The notes: a model not told the origin generated them from the letters alone. 64,000 nucleotides of DNA from Plantago ovata (GCA_028274465.1 CM051458.1:73967766-74031765); one strand, 5' to 3'. Positions 45,510 through 57,700 are shown, numbered from the stretch's first letter. Program-made: numbers and translations.

Positions 45510-46285
45510 CTTCACAACTCATGCAGGATCAATTTCGAATTGGGTACTAGACTTCCCCATCCAAATGATCTTCAAAGCATCAAGTCCTTGCACATCTCGA
45601 CGAACATAAAGTGGACCAAAAAATCCTACAAGTTCGTTAGTATCAACATAAGCACATGAATTAACTATGGCTCACAACGTGTGTTGCTTGCCATTTACCT
45701 CAAAACTACATGTACAGCGATACATGTCTATGACCATATGCACTTTGTTGATGAAGGCTCTACCCAAAAGAACCACATCCTTGAGCTTTGCAGAAGATGT
45801 AGGCATGACGATGAAATTCGTCTTCACCTCTACACCGGCAAGTCGAACCACCAGATTCTCAATCACACCCAATGGCTTCTTCATGGACCCATCCGCCAAT
45901 TGTACCATACATTTCATGGGTCTCAAGCCAGACAAACCCGACTCTTCATACACGTTCAAGGTATGACATTCACACCTGCTCCCGTGTCAAGAGTTGCCAC
46001 TATTCCATCCTTCTTTCCCAAGCCGATTTCTACATCAAAGTTCTCTTGGATAGGCACTTCCACCATATCCACCATCTCATCCTCAGACGATGAGCTTTCT
46101 TTCACTTCCTCAACTATCGCATCAGATTGTGCAACTATCTCCTCTTTCATATCCACCTTAGGAATCTCAAGCTCCTCACTCACCTTGCAAGTTTCAGTTA
46201 TCTTGCAACTTGGCACCTCAACTTGTGCATTATCCCTCACAACCGTAATTTCTACGGGCAGATCAGTCACCATGGTTATAGCCAT
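45510..46285 (-). pseudogene. pro: C protease
   Basis: Two overlapping frames: 46285-45956 with the active site ATLDTGAGVNVIP (45973-45999), then after a frameshift 45959-45672 with QLADGSMKKPLGVIENLV and DVVLLGRAFI, the second half of the aspartic protease. The preceding linker is acidic. It parallels the N2 protease (DTGS). The catalytic Asp is kept. No polymerase follows. Confidence 0.83.
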
Positions 46286-46333
46286 AGCTTTTTCCGTATT
46301 TCCGGGAAACTTCCCTTCCTCTCTACTAGCTCC

Positions 46334-47589
46334 TCAATCTATCAACTCTTGCAACTTCTTATGAAGGTTGCTACTACTAGCCACAAGCTTTTCGAACCGC
46401 TGATTGTTAGTAGCCTCATTGCGATAATAGTGCTCCATGAACTTGTTCGTTTTAACCACTAGATTATTGAGAGAAGAGACCAAAGGTGGAGGTGTAGGAT
46501 TAGAAGACGGTGATCCTTCATACCAATTGTTCCCATAGCTGAGACGGCTTCTATCTTGATTCGGCCCATAGGCATATTGATCGGTATTATTAACATAACC
46601 ACGATTGCCTTGGTTTTGGTATCCACCTCGTGGTCCTTGCCCTCCACGGTTTTTTGGCCTCACATTGCCATACCCCTGGCCATAATTCACGTCCTCAACA
46701 CTTTTCTCTCCATCGACAGTAGCATATACTTCTTGATGGACCCCTTTCTTTACAAATTGCTCTCTATCAAATTCAGAACGGCATAAGTAGGCCGTGTGCC
46801 CATAGTTCTTGCACACACCACAAACTTCCGTAGAAGGAATAGAAACGCTTTGCCTCAAAGCTTGCTTCACTTCATGGGCGAACCCATCGAATGCATCTTG
46901 CTCCACCACTACCTTGGACTCACCTCTTTGCTCATTTTGAAGCACACGAGCTCTCACATTCCGGTTTTGAGAATTCCGGTACATGGTGTCCAGCTTCAAT
47001 TGAACTTGAGTAGGCGTCAACTCTCCCATACTACCTCCACATATACTATCCACTTGAGATTGAATCTCAGGATGTAAGCCATTGTAAATGTATTGGAGAA
47101 GCTGACTTTATCGTACCAATGATGTGGGCACTGATGTTGCAACCCCATGAATCTATCATAAGCCTCGTGAAAAGCTTCATCATATTTCTGATCAAAGGTG
47201 CTAATTTGGCTCTTCATAGCCATTGTCTTCGAAGCGGGGTAGTACCAGTACATGAACTTATCAAAGCAAATCTGCCATGTTGTCAAAGACCCGGCCTCTA
47301 GAGTGTTGAGCCAAGCCTTTGCTCTATCGCCAAGACCCATAGAAAATACCTTCATACGAAGATCATCATCACTCACACCAGCCCCTGGTCGCCCAAGATG
47401 GAGATCAAAATTCTCAAGCTCGTTCAAGAATCCAATCACAACCTCATTAGCCATCCCATAGAACTTGGGAAGTTGTTGGAACTTGTGATTCTTGATTTCC
47501 AGATTTCTTGTGGCATCATTGAGGACAATTGCTGGCCCTCTAGCCCCAACCGTAGGCTTGGTAAGAGTACGAATAGGCTGCTCCGCCAT
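46334..47589 (-). pseudogene. gag: C gag with CCHC zinc knuckle, one frameshift
   Basis: Starts MAEQPIRTLTKP. The gag domain (LEIKNHKFQQLPKFYG, LRMKVFSMGLGDRAKAWL, QCPHHWYD) runs to about 47110, where the frame shifts; 47053-46334 then carries the rest. The zinc knuckle CGVCKNYGHTAYLC is followed by a Gly/Arg/Asn-rich RNA-binding stretch (GGYQNQGNRGY) and LHKKLQELID at a stop. Homologous to M1 and N2 gag but clearly diverged. Confidence 0.87.
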
Positions 47590-47852
47590 TTCACCTCCTA
47601 AATAGATAGATTTGAGAACTAGTTCCGAGAGATGAGAGAAAGATTTCTTCCTAATTCCAGAAGTGGAAGCTCTAGATGCTATCTCCTCAAAAGGTTAAAT
47701 ATCAGGCCCACCCATTCGGTTTCTAGGCATGCACTCACCTGAAACAAAGAGTAGTGAGTATCCAAAGCACAAAGAATCAAAGAACAGAAATGACACAAAG
47801 AAGAGGTGTTGGCTGAAAAACCAAAACAAAAACACCAACCAAAGGAGTTAAG

Positions 47853-47870
47853 TCCCCGACAGCGGCGCCA
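47853..47870 (-). other. Primer-binding site of C
   Basis: Minus-strand TGGCGCCGCTGTCGGGGA, two mismatches to the plant tRNA-Asp complement, three bases inside the LTR edge at 47874. Confidence 0.8.
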
Positions 47871-47873
47871 AAT

Positions 47874-49147
47874 TGATGAGTCGTTTTTTCACCAATTAAA
47901 TTTGTTTAAAAGCCAAAGAACACTTATCACTACACAAATCTGAGTGCAATAGTAAGTTGTCCCCGAGTGTCATTCTCTCGGGACCTAACGTGGCTTTGTT
48001 TGAGGTTTTTGTATGAGATTTCAGTCAACGAGTTCAAGTTGGTTTTAAAAACGGTTTTAGACCACATCAAACTAGAATCAAACTTGTTTATAATCAAAGA
48101 TGGAAAACGGTTGGTGGTAGAAATCGAATTAACATGTATGGATTACGAATATGCTCACAAGTTCAGTGCGTAAAACCTTCGACTAAGTCTTCTAAGCAAC
48201 CGTCTAGGTAACTTTCAAGACACACATCATAAAAGATCACTATCAATACTTTAGTGGTGTTTGTCACTAACACCATTTATCTAGCATGCTGCAAATTATA
48301 AACATACAATCCTATAGCTTTCATTGACCACGAGTTTGTCACATACTCTATTCGAATATATTTTATAGGCAACTATGAATCATATGAAGCAATTTGCAGC
48401 AAGATTGAATCACAATCTCATGTAAGCATAAACATAATCCAACACATGTAAATTCTACATTCTACCACCAACACAAAGGATTTAGCTACTCATATTCAAT
48501 AATGAAAACATCAAATCATATGAATTGTTACAGGAAGACATTTGATCAAACTACTAGAAAAGAGAATGATACAAAGTTACCGCCAAAGCTGTCACTATTC
48601 GGTGGAAATTAATAAAAACCTCTCCGTAGATGAAAATAACATGCAATCCTATAGACAAATCTTCAATTCAATGTGAATTACAATGTAAATCTGAGTTCTA
48701 GAGTGAAAATTGGGGCTTAGAGCTCTCCAAAATTCGAATGCAAAGTCTGAATATGAAAAAAGTATCTGAAAGTTGAGTTTAAGGACAAAATCCCGATTCT
48801 GTAACTGAAGCCAAGCGGACCGCTTGGTCAAGCGGTCCACTTGGTTGCTGGGCAACTCTCTGGAGCCAAGCGATCCACTTGGTTGCTGGGCAACTCTCTG
48901 GAAATTCCGGAGACTTCAGGCGGAGGGCTTGGCTTCTAGAAGCGGCTCACTTGCTCTGTGGGGCAGATTTTTTGACTTTGAAACTCAATCCCTTGCCCAC
49001 GATCGGTCCTCGGGTGCCGTGGACTTGTCCCTCTCAATGCTTATTTGGGCTCGGGCACTATTCTACAAAACTAACAAAAAAACTGAGCAAATGGATAGCA
49101 AAAGAAGGCAAAAAAACAAGATGAACGCGTCAAAAATACGTTAATCA
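47874..49147 (-). repeat. 5' LTR of C
   Basis: 1274 bp with TGATGAGTC at the left and TTAATCA at the right (TGATTAA on the minus strand). Unlike the T1-type LTRs in sequence, but it carries AAGCGGACCGCTTGG-type palindromes at about 48810-48960. No second copy in the window, so the limits rest on the primer site and on the copia junction at 49148. Confidence 0.75.
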
Positions 49148-50962
49148 TTTAGCATGAGTCAGTTTGTTGATAAAGGCTATTTCATAAAGATCAAGAGTGA
49201 TGAATGTAGACTCATTGACTTTGAGACCAAAAAGACAATTCCAATTGCTAGAAGAATTGGATGTCTATATAATATGGACTGGTCTTCGGAAATCATTGAA
49301 AAATGTCTAGTTGCTGACCAAGGAGGACTTGCTGAGAATGCATGGCTTTGCAATAAAAGAACAAGTCATCTGAATTTCAAGACGCTGAATAACCTGTCTA
49401 AGAAGGACCTTGTAGTTGGACTACCCAAACTTACTTACAAGAAGGACGGAGTTTGCTCAGCTTGTCAGCAAGGAAAGCAAACAAAGTCCTCCTTCAAGAA
49501 CAAATCGGTCCAGTTAACTACAAAACCTCTACAATTGCTTCATATGGACTTTTTTGAATCTTCAGCAACAAGTTATGTAGGCAAAAAGTATGGTCTAGTT
49601 GTTGTGGATGATTACTCAAGATTTACTTGGGTTATTTTGATCAAGCACAAATCAGAAACTAAGAATGAAATACCTAACTTGCTTAATAAGCTTGAAGTCA
49701 TGAAAAATGACAAGGTACAAATCATTCAAACTGACCATGGTACTGAGTTTGTAAACTAGTTGATAACTGAGTATTGCAGTTCTAAAGGCATACAACATCA
49801 GTTATCCTCAGTAAGAACCCCTCAGCAAAATGGAGTTGCTGAAAGAAAGAACAGAACCCTTAAGGAAGCCGCAAGGACTATGCTTGCTGAAACTGAAATA
49901 AGTGAATCCTATTGGGTTGAAGTTGTTAATACAGCTTGCTACACTCAGAATAGATGCTTGATTAACAAGGAGTACAATAAAACTCCATATGAGCTATTTA
50001 TTGGAAGATCTCCAAGTATCACACATCTAAGAGTGTTTGGCTGTAAGTGTTTTGTTCTTAACAATGGTAGAGAATACCTAAGGACATTTCAACCAAAAGC
50101 AGACGAGCTATTTTTCTTGGTTACTCCTTGCACAACAAAGCTTATAGAGTTTACAACAAGAAAGCAAAACAGATTGAAGAATCAGTGCATGTTGTTTTCC
50201 ATGAGAAGAAACAAGGAGTTCCCGCTGAAAAAGAAGTTTGTGAAAGTATGAAGAAGTTGATCATACAAGAAAAGGAAGCTGAAAAAAGAGCGGAAAAAGC
50301 CAAACTCATTGAGCTAGATGATGAATCTGGCGATGAAAGGCCAAAGCTGAGTAATGACAAGATGAATATAGTTCATGATAAGGAATTTCCAGCAAAAGAC
50401 TCAGTTGCTCCTGAGCTTGCTGAAATAGAGCAATCACCTGTGCCTACTATTGAGTTACCTTAAACCAGCAATACTGATCAAGTAGTTGCTGATGAACCCA
50501 CACCAGTAGAGTCACAACCAGAAACCAGTAGTACTGAACAGGCACATGCTGAAGAGTCACATGTTGAAACGCATACATATCCAGATCCTAAGAGCAGAAA
50601 ACTTGTTAACAATGGATTAGAGATCATCCCTCTAAGGATATGATTAGTAATATTGAAAAACGCCAAGTGATTAGATCCAATGTATCTATCAACCAGGAAC
50701 TAGCGGAAGAAGCAATAGTTGTTGAGGTAGAAGCTTTGTTCTCTTGCTTTGTTTCAGAAATTGAACCGAAAACCGTAGAAGAAGCTTTAAAGCATTCTGA
50801 ATGGATCAAGGCAATGCAAGAAGAACTGGATCAATTTGAAAGGAACAGGGTCTGGAAACTTGTACCCCTTGCTAAAGGAAAGAAAGCAATTGGTACTAAG
50901 TGGGTCTTCAGAAACAAGTTGAGGGAGTCTGGTGAAGTAACTAGGAACAAAGCACGTTTATA
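49148..50962 (+). pseudogene. pol: Copia pol fragment: protease/integrase junction to start of reverse transcriptase
   Basis: Begins at MSQFVDKGYF (compare MSQFADKGYF at 61650). Pre-integrase zinc region SHLNFKTLNNL to CSACQQGK; its first His is Asn (LCNKRTSHLNF). Integrase core DDE in LLHMDFFESS, IQTDHGTEF and QQNGVAERKNRT. A TAG at 49757 interrupts it; a frameshift near 50110 moves it to the frame with YRVYNKKAKQIEESVHVVFHEKK. A low-complexity linker follows, then reverse transcriptase from WIKAMQEELDQF to KWVFRNKLRE and NKARL, where the Tat-like element cuts it. Integrase before reverse transcriptase proves Ty1/copia. Probably the upstream half of H2. Confidence 0.9.
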
Positions 50963-51727
50963 TGACATAGAATATCACCCCCGCATCGCCTGTGCCCTAC
51001 CTCAGGGCCAGCAGCTACGCAGAGAAGACTTATGAAGATTCTGGCCATGGTCATGCCCGTCTAAGCCCAGAAGCAAGACCCGCAGGAAAGGTTCCACCAC
51101 GTGGCTTAGTACGCGGGAAGCAAGACCCACAGAAGATAGCCCTTGGACAAGTACGTGGGAAGAAGGCCCGCAGGAAAGAGCTCATTACGCAGCTAAGTAC
51201 GCGGGAGGAAGACCAACGGACCGAGCCTAAGTCACTGTCCTGGCCCGCAAGACCAAGTCTCCCTCCACAAGGCATGGCCAGTAAGACCTTCGCATAGGGA
51301 TCAATACTGAAGATCGCATCTGCGCAGCGGAAGATTACCCACATAGCGGATGCCTTGTCTGCGGCTAGCAAACAAGAAGTGCATAAGAGCATAGCAGAAA
51401 GCCAGAAAACATGGAAGAAGGGTCCCGACATGGTTGCTTCTATATATAGAGGCCTTGGGGTCTCATTTTGAGGTAACTCTCACTCTCTAACATAATATAC
51501 ATCTCTCTAACAGCTATTCCATAGATCAAGTGAAGTCTTGTACCGATTTGTCCAAGGCAAGCCGGTCAAAAGGGATCTAACTCCCTTTTCCCCCAGTACG
51601 CAGGTACCCGCAACCCCCTGACGTGAAGATCCTACTTGGTTCCTACCCCTCTAAGCCACCGATGCCTTAGTATAGCACCATTTGTAATGGTACTACTAGT
51701 TTGAGATATACACTTTTGGTTAAATCA
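50963..51727 (+). repeat. 5' LTR of a Tat-like Ty3/gypsy element
   Basis: Starts TGACATAG where copia reverse transcriptase breaks off and ends TTAAATCA before a primer site. TATATATA at 51441-51448. Upstream, at about 51060-51240, repeated TACGCGGGA and GACCCGCAGGAAAG-like units form an imperfect GC-rich tandem. The left limit is inferred only from the broken copia frame. Confidence 0.7.
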
Positions 51728-51728
51728 T

Positions 51729-51746
51729 TGGCGCCGTCTGTGGAAA
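51729..51746 (+). other. Primer-binding-site-like sequence of the Tat-like element
   Basis: TGGCGCCGTCTGTGGAAA follows the LTR by one base. A TGGCGCCGTCTGTGG-type site is common in Tat-lineage gypsy elements; I do not assign the tRNA. It differs from the tRNA-Asp sites of the other gypsy elements here. Confidence 0.7.
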
Positions 51747-51765
51747 ACGAACAAACCTATTCTAG

Positions 51766-52920
51766 ATGGCTCCCATGAAGAAGAGCACAACTAGTACCAA
51801 TACTGTGGTCGGAGTAGGAGCTAAAGTACAAGTTCTACTAGTAAAATCGAAAGTGCTCAGAGATGGAGAACTGGCGAGCCCAGATGATTCCTCCAACTCA
51901 GCTCAACCGGTTCAGGAAACTGTCCCGGCTGATAAAGAGCAAAAGCAACTCGATATCACCGCACTCACGATCCCTGGAGATAATGAAGCACTAGCCAGGC
52001 TGGCGGAACAACTAATAGGATACTGGGATCTTAATCTACCTGCCCCAACTGCTTCACAAGAGGCACGTGCACTCCTTAATAAAGAAGACCCACCGCCTCC
52101 TCTAACAAAAGAACACCCGAAGCGGAAGTCAGCCGCTATTGGAGGAAAGACGTCTGATAAGGAGAAGCCGCGATCGGTCGTTACCATCCTGACGGATGAT
52201 GAACCCGCCAATGACGAATTAGAGGATGAACAGCCTGGGGGACCATCCAACCTAGGACATGTAACAATGGATGACTCAGAAAGAAAGAGACACCGGACGA
52301 GATCGGAAGTTCGGCGAACTCAGAAGAGATCCTCTCCACCAAGGAAGTCCGGAATCAAGGACCAACGATGCAAGAGTGCGGGAAGGAAGCAGTCAGCTAT
52401 TTCGAAAAATCCTTTGTCCGAGAGGATTAGGCTATCTTGCATGGAATCACGCAGAGACATATCCATAAGGGATATAATGAATTACTCTGGCGATTCGTGC
52501 CCTTATCAACACCAAGCTCGTTTCGAGAGTCATCTCCAAGCCAACGGGTACGACGATGATACTCTAGCTATGGTGTTCTCGTCTACCCTAAGAGAGCGCG
52601 CAATGGAATGGTACCTCACTTTGGTGCCAAGATCAATCCGGTCATACGGAGAACTTATCCGAGAATTTACTTCTCATTTCAACAACTTTAGAAGGAGGAA
52701 GAAATCCTTCAATCATTTAGCCAATGTTACCCAAGAAGCTCATGAGAATCTTCGATCCTTCGTATGCAGATTCAACACAGTTTTGATGGAAATAGAAAGT
52801 CATCCCTTCAACATAAGGATCAACTGTCTTTACTGCAACACCACTAATAGGCAGCTAGCTGAGGAATTGTGTCTCCGGAGACCGAAAAATGAGAGAGAAC
52901 TGGCGGACACGGTAGACTGA
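51766..52920 (+). CDS. gag: Tat-like Gag, N-terminal and capsid part
   Basis: 384 codons from ATG at 51766 (MAPMKKS). A low-complexity N-terminus with charged and Pro-rich stretches is followed from about residue 235 by the retrotransposon gag domain: PYQHQARFESHL, LAMVFSSTLRERAMEWYL, SYGELIREFTSHF, and LRSFVCRFNTVLMEI. The frame stops after ELADTVD where gag of this lineage would go on (FMDAE follows the stop). Capsid role; no enzyme domains remain. Confidence 0.85.
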   Translation: MAPMKKSTTSTNTVVGVGAKVQVLLVKSKVLRDGELASPDDSSNSAQPVQETVPADKEQKQLDITALTIPGDNEALARLAEQLIGYWDLNLPAPTASQEARALLNKEDPPPPLTKEHPKRKSAAIGGKTSDKEKPRSVVTILTDDEPANDELEDEQPGGPSNLGHVTMDDSERKRHRTRSEVRRTQKRSSPPRKSGIKDQRCKSAGRKQSAISKNPLSERIRLSCMESRRDISIRDIMNYSGDSCPYQHQARFESHLQANGYDDDTLAMVFSSTLRERAMEWYLTLVPRSIRSYGELIREFTSHFNNFRRRKKSFNHLANVTQEAHENLRSFVCRFNTVLMEIESHPFNIRINCLYCNTTNRQLAEELCLRRPKNERELADTVD

Positions 52921-53207
52921 TTTATGGATGCGGAATAGTTTCAGAAGAATGTGACGTCACGAAACCAGCTAAAATTCATTTACTTATAGATCATTTTCTG
53001 CAGACATAAGCACTTTTCGGCGGAAAAAATAGTTTAGACCCCATTTCCCGAAAAAATTATGCTACAAATCTTAGTTTCAAAAAAAATGGATGAGCCCCTA
53101 GATCTAAACAATCTTGTTTTTTTGAACATGAAGAAATAAAGAAGCCATTGCAAGTGCTGGAAATACTAGGCCTACTAAAGGCACAAAAATAGAGGAAAAT
53201 GAAAGTT
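52921..53207 (+). pseudogene. Degenerate Tat-like gag tail
   Basis: After the TGA, residues FMDAE, QKNVTSRNQ and a Cys-His-rich FCRHKHF segment suggest the decayed end of gag and its zinc knuckle, with several stops and shifts. Similarity fades at about 53200. Weak evidence. Confidence 0.4.
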
Positions 53208-54727
53208 GTCATAAATGGGGCACCCCAATCAAATTAAACTCAATTAGGAAAATCTAACTTATCCCTTAAACTTCTAATAGAGGAAGGAGTCGAACTCCTT
53301 CCCCTACTCCATCTCGCGCGCGCGCGCGTGTCCTAAGGGTGATAGGTGGGTCCCAATTTTGGGACCCACTTATAGTTCTAAGGCAATTCAAACTCCAAGT
53401 AGATTTTGCCCATGTGCATATGTTAATTCTAAATTAACATATCCTTTCAAATCAAACCTCTATTATATTTCTAAAATATAATCTTTAATTGTATTTACAT
53501 AAAATACAATTAATTAGCCAATTCAATTAATAATTCCAAATCATTAATTGAGCCACTAAATATTATAATTAATTCTAAATTAATTATAATCCATCAATCA
53601 CAATTAATTCCAAATTAATTGTGATTCCATCTTCAAGGATATTTGGATAAGCTGAATCACCACATAGTGTGACCCATAGGGCCTCATTGTATTAAGCAAG
53701 TCTTAGACTAGGCAAAATGGAATTCCTAGACGGTTCCATTTGCAATATTAATACATGAGGACGTTTGAGAAGTTTCTCAAAGCAAACCCTTTCGTTGCAA
53801 AGCCTGTTGCGCTCAACGCGGCAATGGTAACGTCCCTTCATCTGACTTGCTCGAATGCATCTAGGATCGATGAAGTGTCTATCTCAATAATACATCCACG
53901 GGCGTCTTCAGTGAGTTGCGTGGTGAATCCAATATCTATTATGGACCATCATAATAATATTGATACGCTGGCCAGCGGTTTTACCAATCACAACTATGAA
54001 CGACTATGAGCAGTGCTCTCATGTGCTACACATGAGAGATGAATCCTTCACAGAAACACTTATCACCCCCATTTGTATGTAGCCATAATCCTGGATCGTG
54101 TCTTAGGTCAACTACTTATTCAGAGCTGACATCGACGAGTCCACCAAGGATATGGGGCAACAAATGTGATGATAAAGTCCTGTAAGTCCAAAGGACGACT
54201 GGCATCACTTCGACAACTTACCGGTTCCCATAGACACTTCGGTGTAGAGTATACATCGATGGGAGTGTCCGGTGGGTACTTCCATTGTTCGGTAATCGCC
54301 CATCGCACAACTATGCGCAGTTATGGGAACGTTTCTTTATTGTCGAACAATCCGTTCTGTAGCCGTGGGATCGGCTCACACTTGCTCCAACAAGTATAAC
54401 CTCCACGCATACTAGTCTCATCTGGTTCATTCAGACCCCTAAATCCGAGATGAACCTCGACTAGGGAGAGTTTGGGATAGATGATAACTCACATAGCTCC
54501 CACTATCTGTGTGATCGATCATCTATCCGAGGGGACATGTTTAATATCAATACAGACAGAAATAGAGATATGACATGCTGCATGCCTGGTGTAATATAAA
54601 TATGAAAGCGATACTCAATTGTCAATCAACAAACATATATTATATTACGTTGACCTGTGTAATAGTACATATATGCCCTCTATAAGGGCTTCATGCCCTT
54701 AATAAGGACTGTCTCTAGGACATATAC
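53208..54727. repeat. LTR-like segment with a dense cluster of perfect hairpins
   Basis: About 1.5 kb without a credible gene between decayed Tat gag and copia ORF. It may be a solo or truncated LTR: possible ends are TGTCATAAAT at about 53217 and CTCTAGGACA or TATACA at about 54722-54727, but I find no matching TSD, primer site or polypurine tract. It contains at least eight near-perfect inverted repeats at 53282-53626, another at 54016-54038, and (CG)7 at 53315-53328. Confidence 0.5.
53315..53328. repeat. (CG)7 dinucleotide run
   Basis: Seven uninterrupted CG units, unusual in plant repeats where CpG decays by methylation. It lies between two strong hairpins. Confidence 0.85.
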
Positions 54728-57700
54728 ACTATCATTAGACCTAGTTCACCAAAAACATCCATTGACAAAGTCCAGCTGGTGCTGACAGAATTAAGCCAGC
54801 AAATGGATTTCGAGATAGATGACACCTTCAACAAGTCAGTATATGTGTTCATGACAAGCAGTGAACTTAAAGGTCAAGATGTCTCTACTCAACTTGTCAA
54901 TTCAAAGACAAGGGAGATTGCTGAATATGCACAGCCTTCTCAAATAGAGCAAGAAAAGAAGTCTGCTGAAGAACAAGTCCCAGATAATGAAGATGTTGTC
55001 ATTGCTGAAAGGACTGAGTCACCACCTGCCCTTCTTCAGCATGTAGTTAACTCAGACATAAGCAAAACTTCAATATCTGAAACTATATCTTTGCTGATAT
55101 CATTGTTTCCTAACAGACTTCTCAAGATACAAGTCAGAAGATTGCTGAAACTTCTGCACTAGAATCCACAACTCCTGTTCAGCAGGTAGATGAAGTTTTT
55201 GGTAAATCTACTAAGTTTGACAACTTAGTACTGTATCTAACTTAAAATTATTTCAGGATGAATAATTCAAGGATGTTTCTCAGCTCCTGAAGCAATGGAA
55301 ATAGTGCCAGCACAACAAAGTGTGCAACATAGCTTGATGAACATCAACAGGTAAATCATGTTCCAGTTTTAGACTCTAAAACTATTTTCCAAAACCTTCC
55401 TGAACTTAATTTTATTCTTTTTCAGGCTCAAAAGGAGACCACTGAAGTGGTTAACATCACTAAAGATTTGGAAGTAGTTCAGAAGAAATTTACTCGAACT
55501 TCAAAAGGAATACCTTGACCATAGTTGCTAAATCTGTCAGCAACTGGCAACGGTACAGAAGGATGGAATTTCTCTGATCTTCACCTTCATCTGTCCAACG
55601 AGAAAAAGAGAATCTCTTTGCTGAGACTCGAGACCTTTGTACATTCCGTACTTACAGAAGAGCTGACATATTCTCAGCTGATGAGCTCCATTCTGATTGC
55701 TCTAATCAGAGAAAATATGAAAGCTAAATTCAAGAGTGCCTCTCAGCTGAACAAGTTGTGATGCTCAAGGGTTCTTTTGTACCCGTGGTGGATGATCCCC
55801 ACAAATCAATGAGGAAGAGGAAGTAACTAGCGCTGCTATGTACAAACATCTTGAGTTAGTTATACTAACGGACGATGAAGAAGAAGAAGAGGATGAAAAT
55901 ATCCCAAAAGATCCAAGTGATGATGAAGGAAAAGATTTCAAGGACAAAAGGATGATGATGATGATGATAATCAAGGTCCTAGTCCTGATGCTGGTGAGTT
56001 AAGCTGACAGTTGTTGAGACTGAACATCAAGTTACTGAAAATCAGCAAGCTGACCAACTCCAGTCAGATCAAGAATCCACTCCTGCTCCTTCTGAGACCA
56101 AAACTCAAGCAACTGACAACTTGCTGAAACTGAAGATAGTACGCCAGAAAGTGTGCTGAAATGAAAACTAGGCAAAACAAGCTTTCTGATGCCGAGTTTT
56201 AGCTTTACTCAATGCAGGTCATGAACAAACCTTGATGATAAAGATATGGATGAAGATTATCAAAGAGCACTTCAAACCAGTCTACAGATTCATGCTAGGC
56301 ATCGCGAATCTAGACATTGCTCAACTTCCGGAGTAACGACCCACGGAAGTCCCTCCCTTCCACTTACTGCTGGTAAAACTCCAGTGTTGAGTCAAAAAGA
56401 GTTGCCTCCGCAACTACCCCAAGTGATTGACGCTAAACATTAGGAACCAAGGTTGCGACTGATGAATCTGACGAAGAAGATCTCTTCAACTTCTCAGCAA
56501 ATGAAGAAGAACTGACAAAGAAAATGAACCCAAGTGTTACAGTTCCTCCTCCATCTCTTGACTTAATGATGAAGGAGATGCTGAAAGAAGTCGTTTGTTG
56601 AGAAATGATGATCAATTCGCTACTGAGATCAAAGCTCATTCACTCACTCCCTCTTTAGTGCCGTCCCTATGTGAGATTTTACTCCAGATTAAGGCACTTA
56701 TGGCTTTTCACAAAGCATGCCAAGCAGGCGATGACTGCACTGCTTTCTGATAGTCCGCTTGAAATTGGCAAGATACTGGCTACTGTGCTGAAACGCACCT
56801 ACTTCTTTACAATGCTCAGAAAGACATAAGTCTACATCATAAAAGTTATGACGAAGATGTCAGTCAAGCACTCAAACGGGAAAACTCATTGAAAACGGCT
56901 CAGATTCTTTCATTGAAGAAAAATCGACAATGAGCGCAGACATGAGGAGAATTGGTGAGTATTAATAAGAATCTGTCCAAGCTGACTACTGATCAGCAAG
57001 AATCATTCTCAAGTACAATAACTTAAGTAAACTTGCTGAAAATTGCAATGAATTTTTCTCTCTGCACNNNNNNNNNNNNNNNNNNNNNNNNNNNNNNNNN
57101 NNNNNNNNNNNNNNNNNNNNNNNNNNNNNNNNNNNNNNNNNNNNNNNNNNNNNNNNNNNNNNNNNNNTCAAAGAGCACTTCAAAACAATCTACAATCATG
57201 CCAGGCATACGCAGATCAGATATGCTCAATCTTCAGGAGTTAAAGAACACGGAAGTCCCTCCCTTCCACTTACTGCGGTGAACACCCAGTTGTTGAGTCA
57301 AAGAGTTGCCCTCAGCAACCACTCAACCTCAAGTGATTGACAGCTAAAGAATTAGGAACCAAGGTTGCGACCTTGATGAATCTGACGAAGAAGATTCTTC
57401 AACTTCTCAGCAAATGAAGAAGAAATGACAAAGAAATTGAACCCCAGTGGTTACAGTCCTCCTCCATCTCTTGAAATGATGAAGGAGATGCTGAAAGAAG
57501 TCGTTTGCTGAGAAATGATGATCAATTCGCTACTGAGATCAAAGCTCATTCACTCACTCCCTCTTTAGTGCCGTTCCCTAATGTTGAGGATTTTACTCCC
57601 AGAATTAGGCACTTATGGCTGTTCACAAAGCATGCCAAGAAGAGGATGATGCACTGCTTCTGAGAGTCCGCTTGAAATTGGCAAATATGGCTACTGTGCT

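Larger units (their letters stand above)
45481..49147 (-). mobile_element. C: gag-protease element of a separate Athila-like family, 5' part
   Basis: From the right: 5' LTR 49147-47874, primer site, gag from 47589, protease to about 45510. There is no reverse transcriptase and its own 3' LTR is not recognised. The outer edge at 49147 abuts copia pol (49148), so C inserted into a copia element; the left flank is now a different copia LTR, so the far end was lost. Confidence 0.75.

Noticed and set aside
53282..53626. CRISPR array
   Set aside because: Repeats are inverted pairs with different sequences and no regular spacer; a plant nuclear context excludes it.
53755..54009. 84-codon open frame
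   Set aside because: Within an LTR-like non-coding segment; no domain, composition or neighbour supports coding.
53208..54727. Complete solo LTR with defined ends
   Set aside because: Several TG/CA end pairs are possible, but none has a matching duplication, so limits were left approximate.
56986..57281. Open frames across the N gap
   Set aside because: Produced by reading through 100 N; not real sequence.
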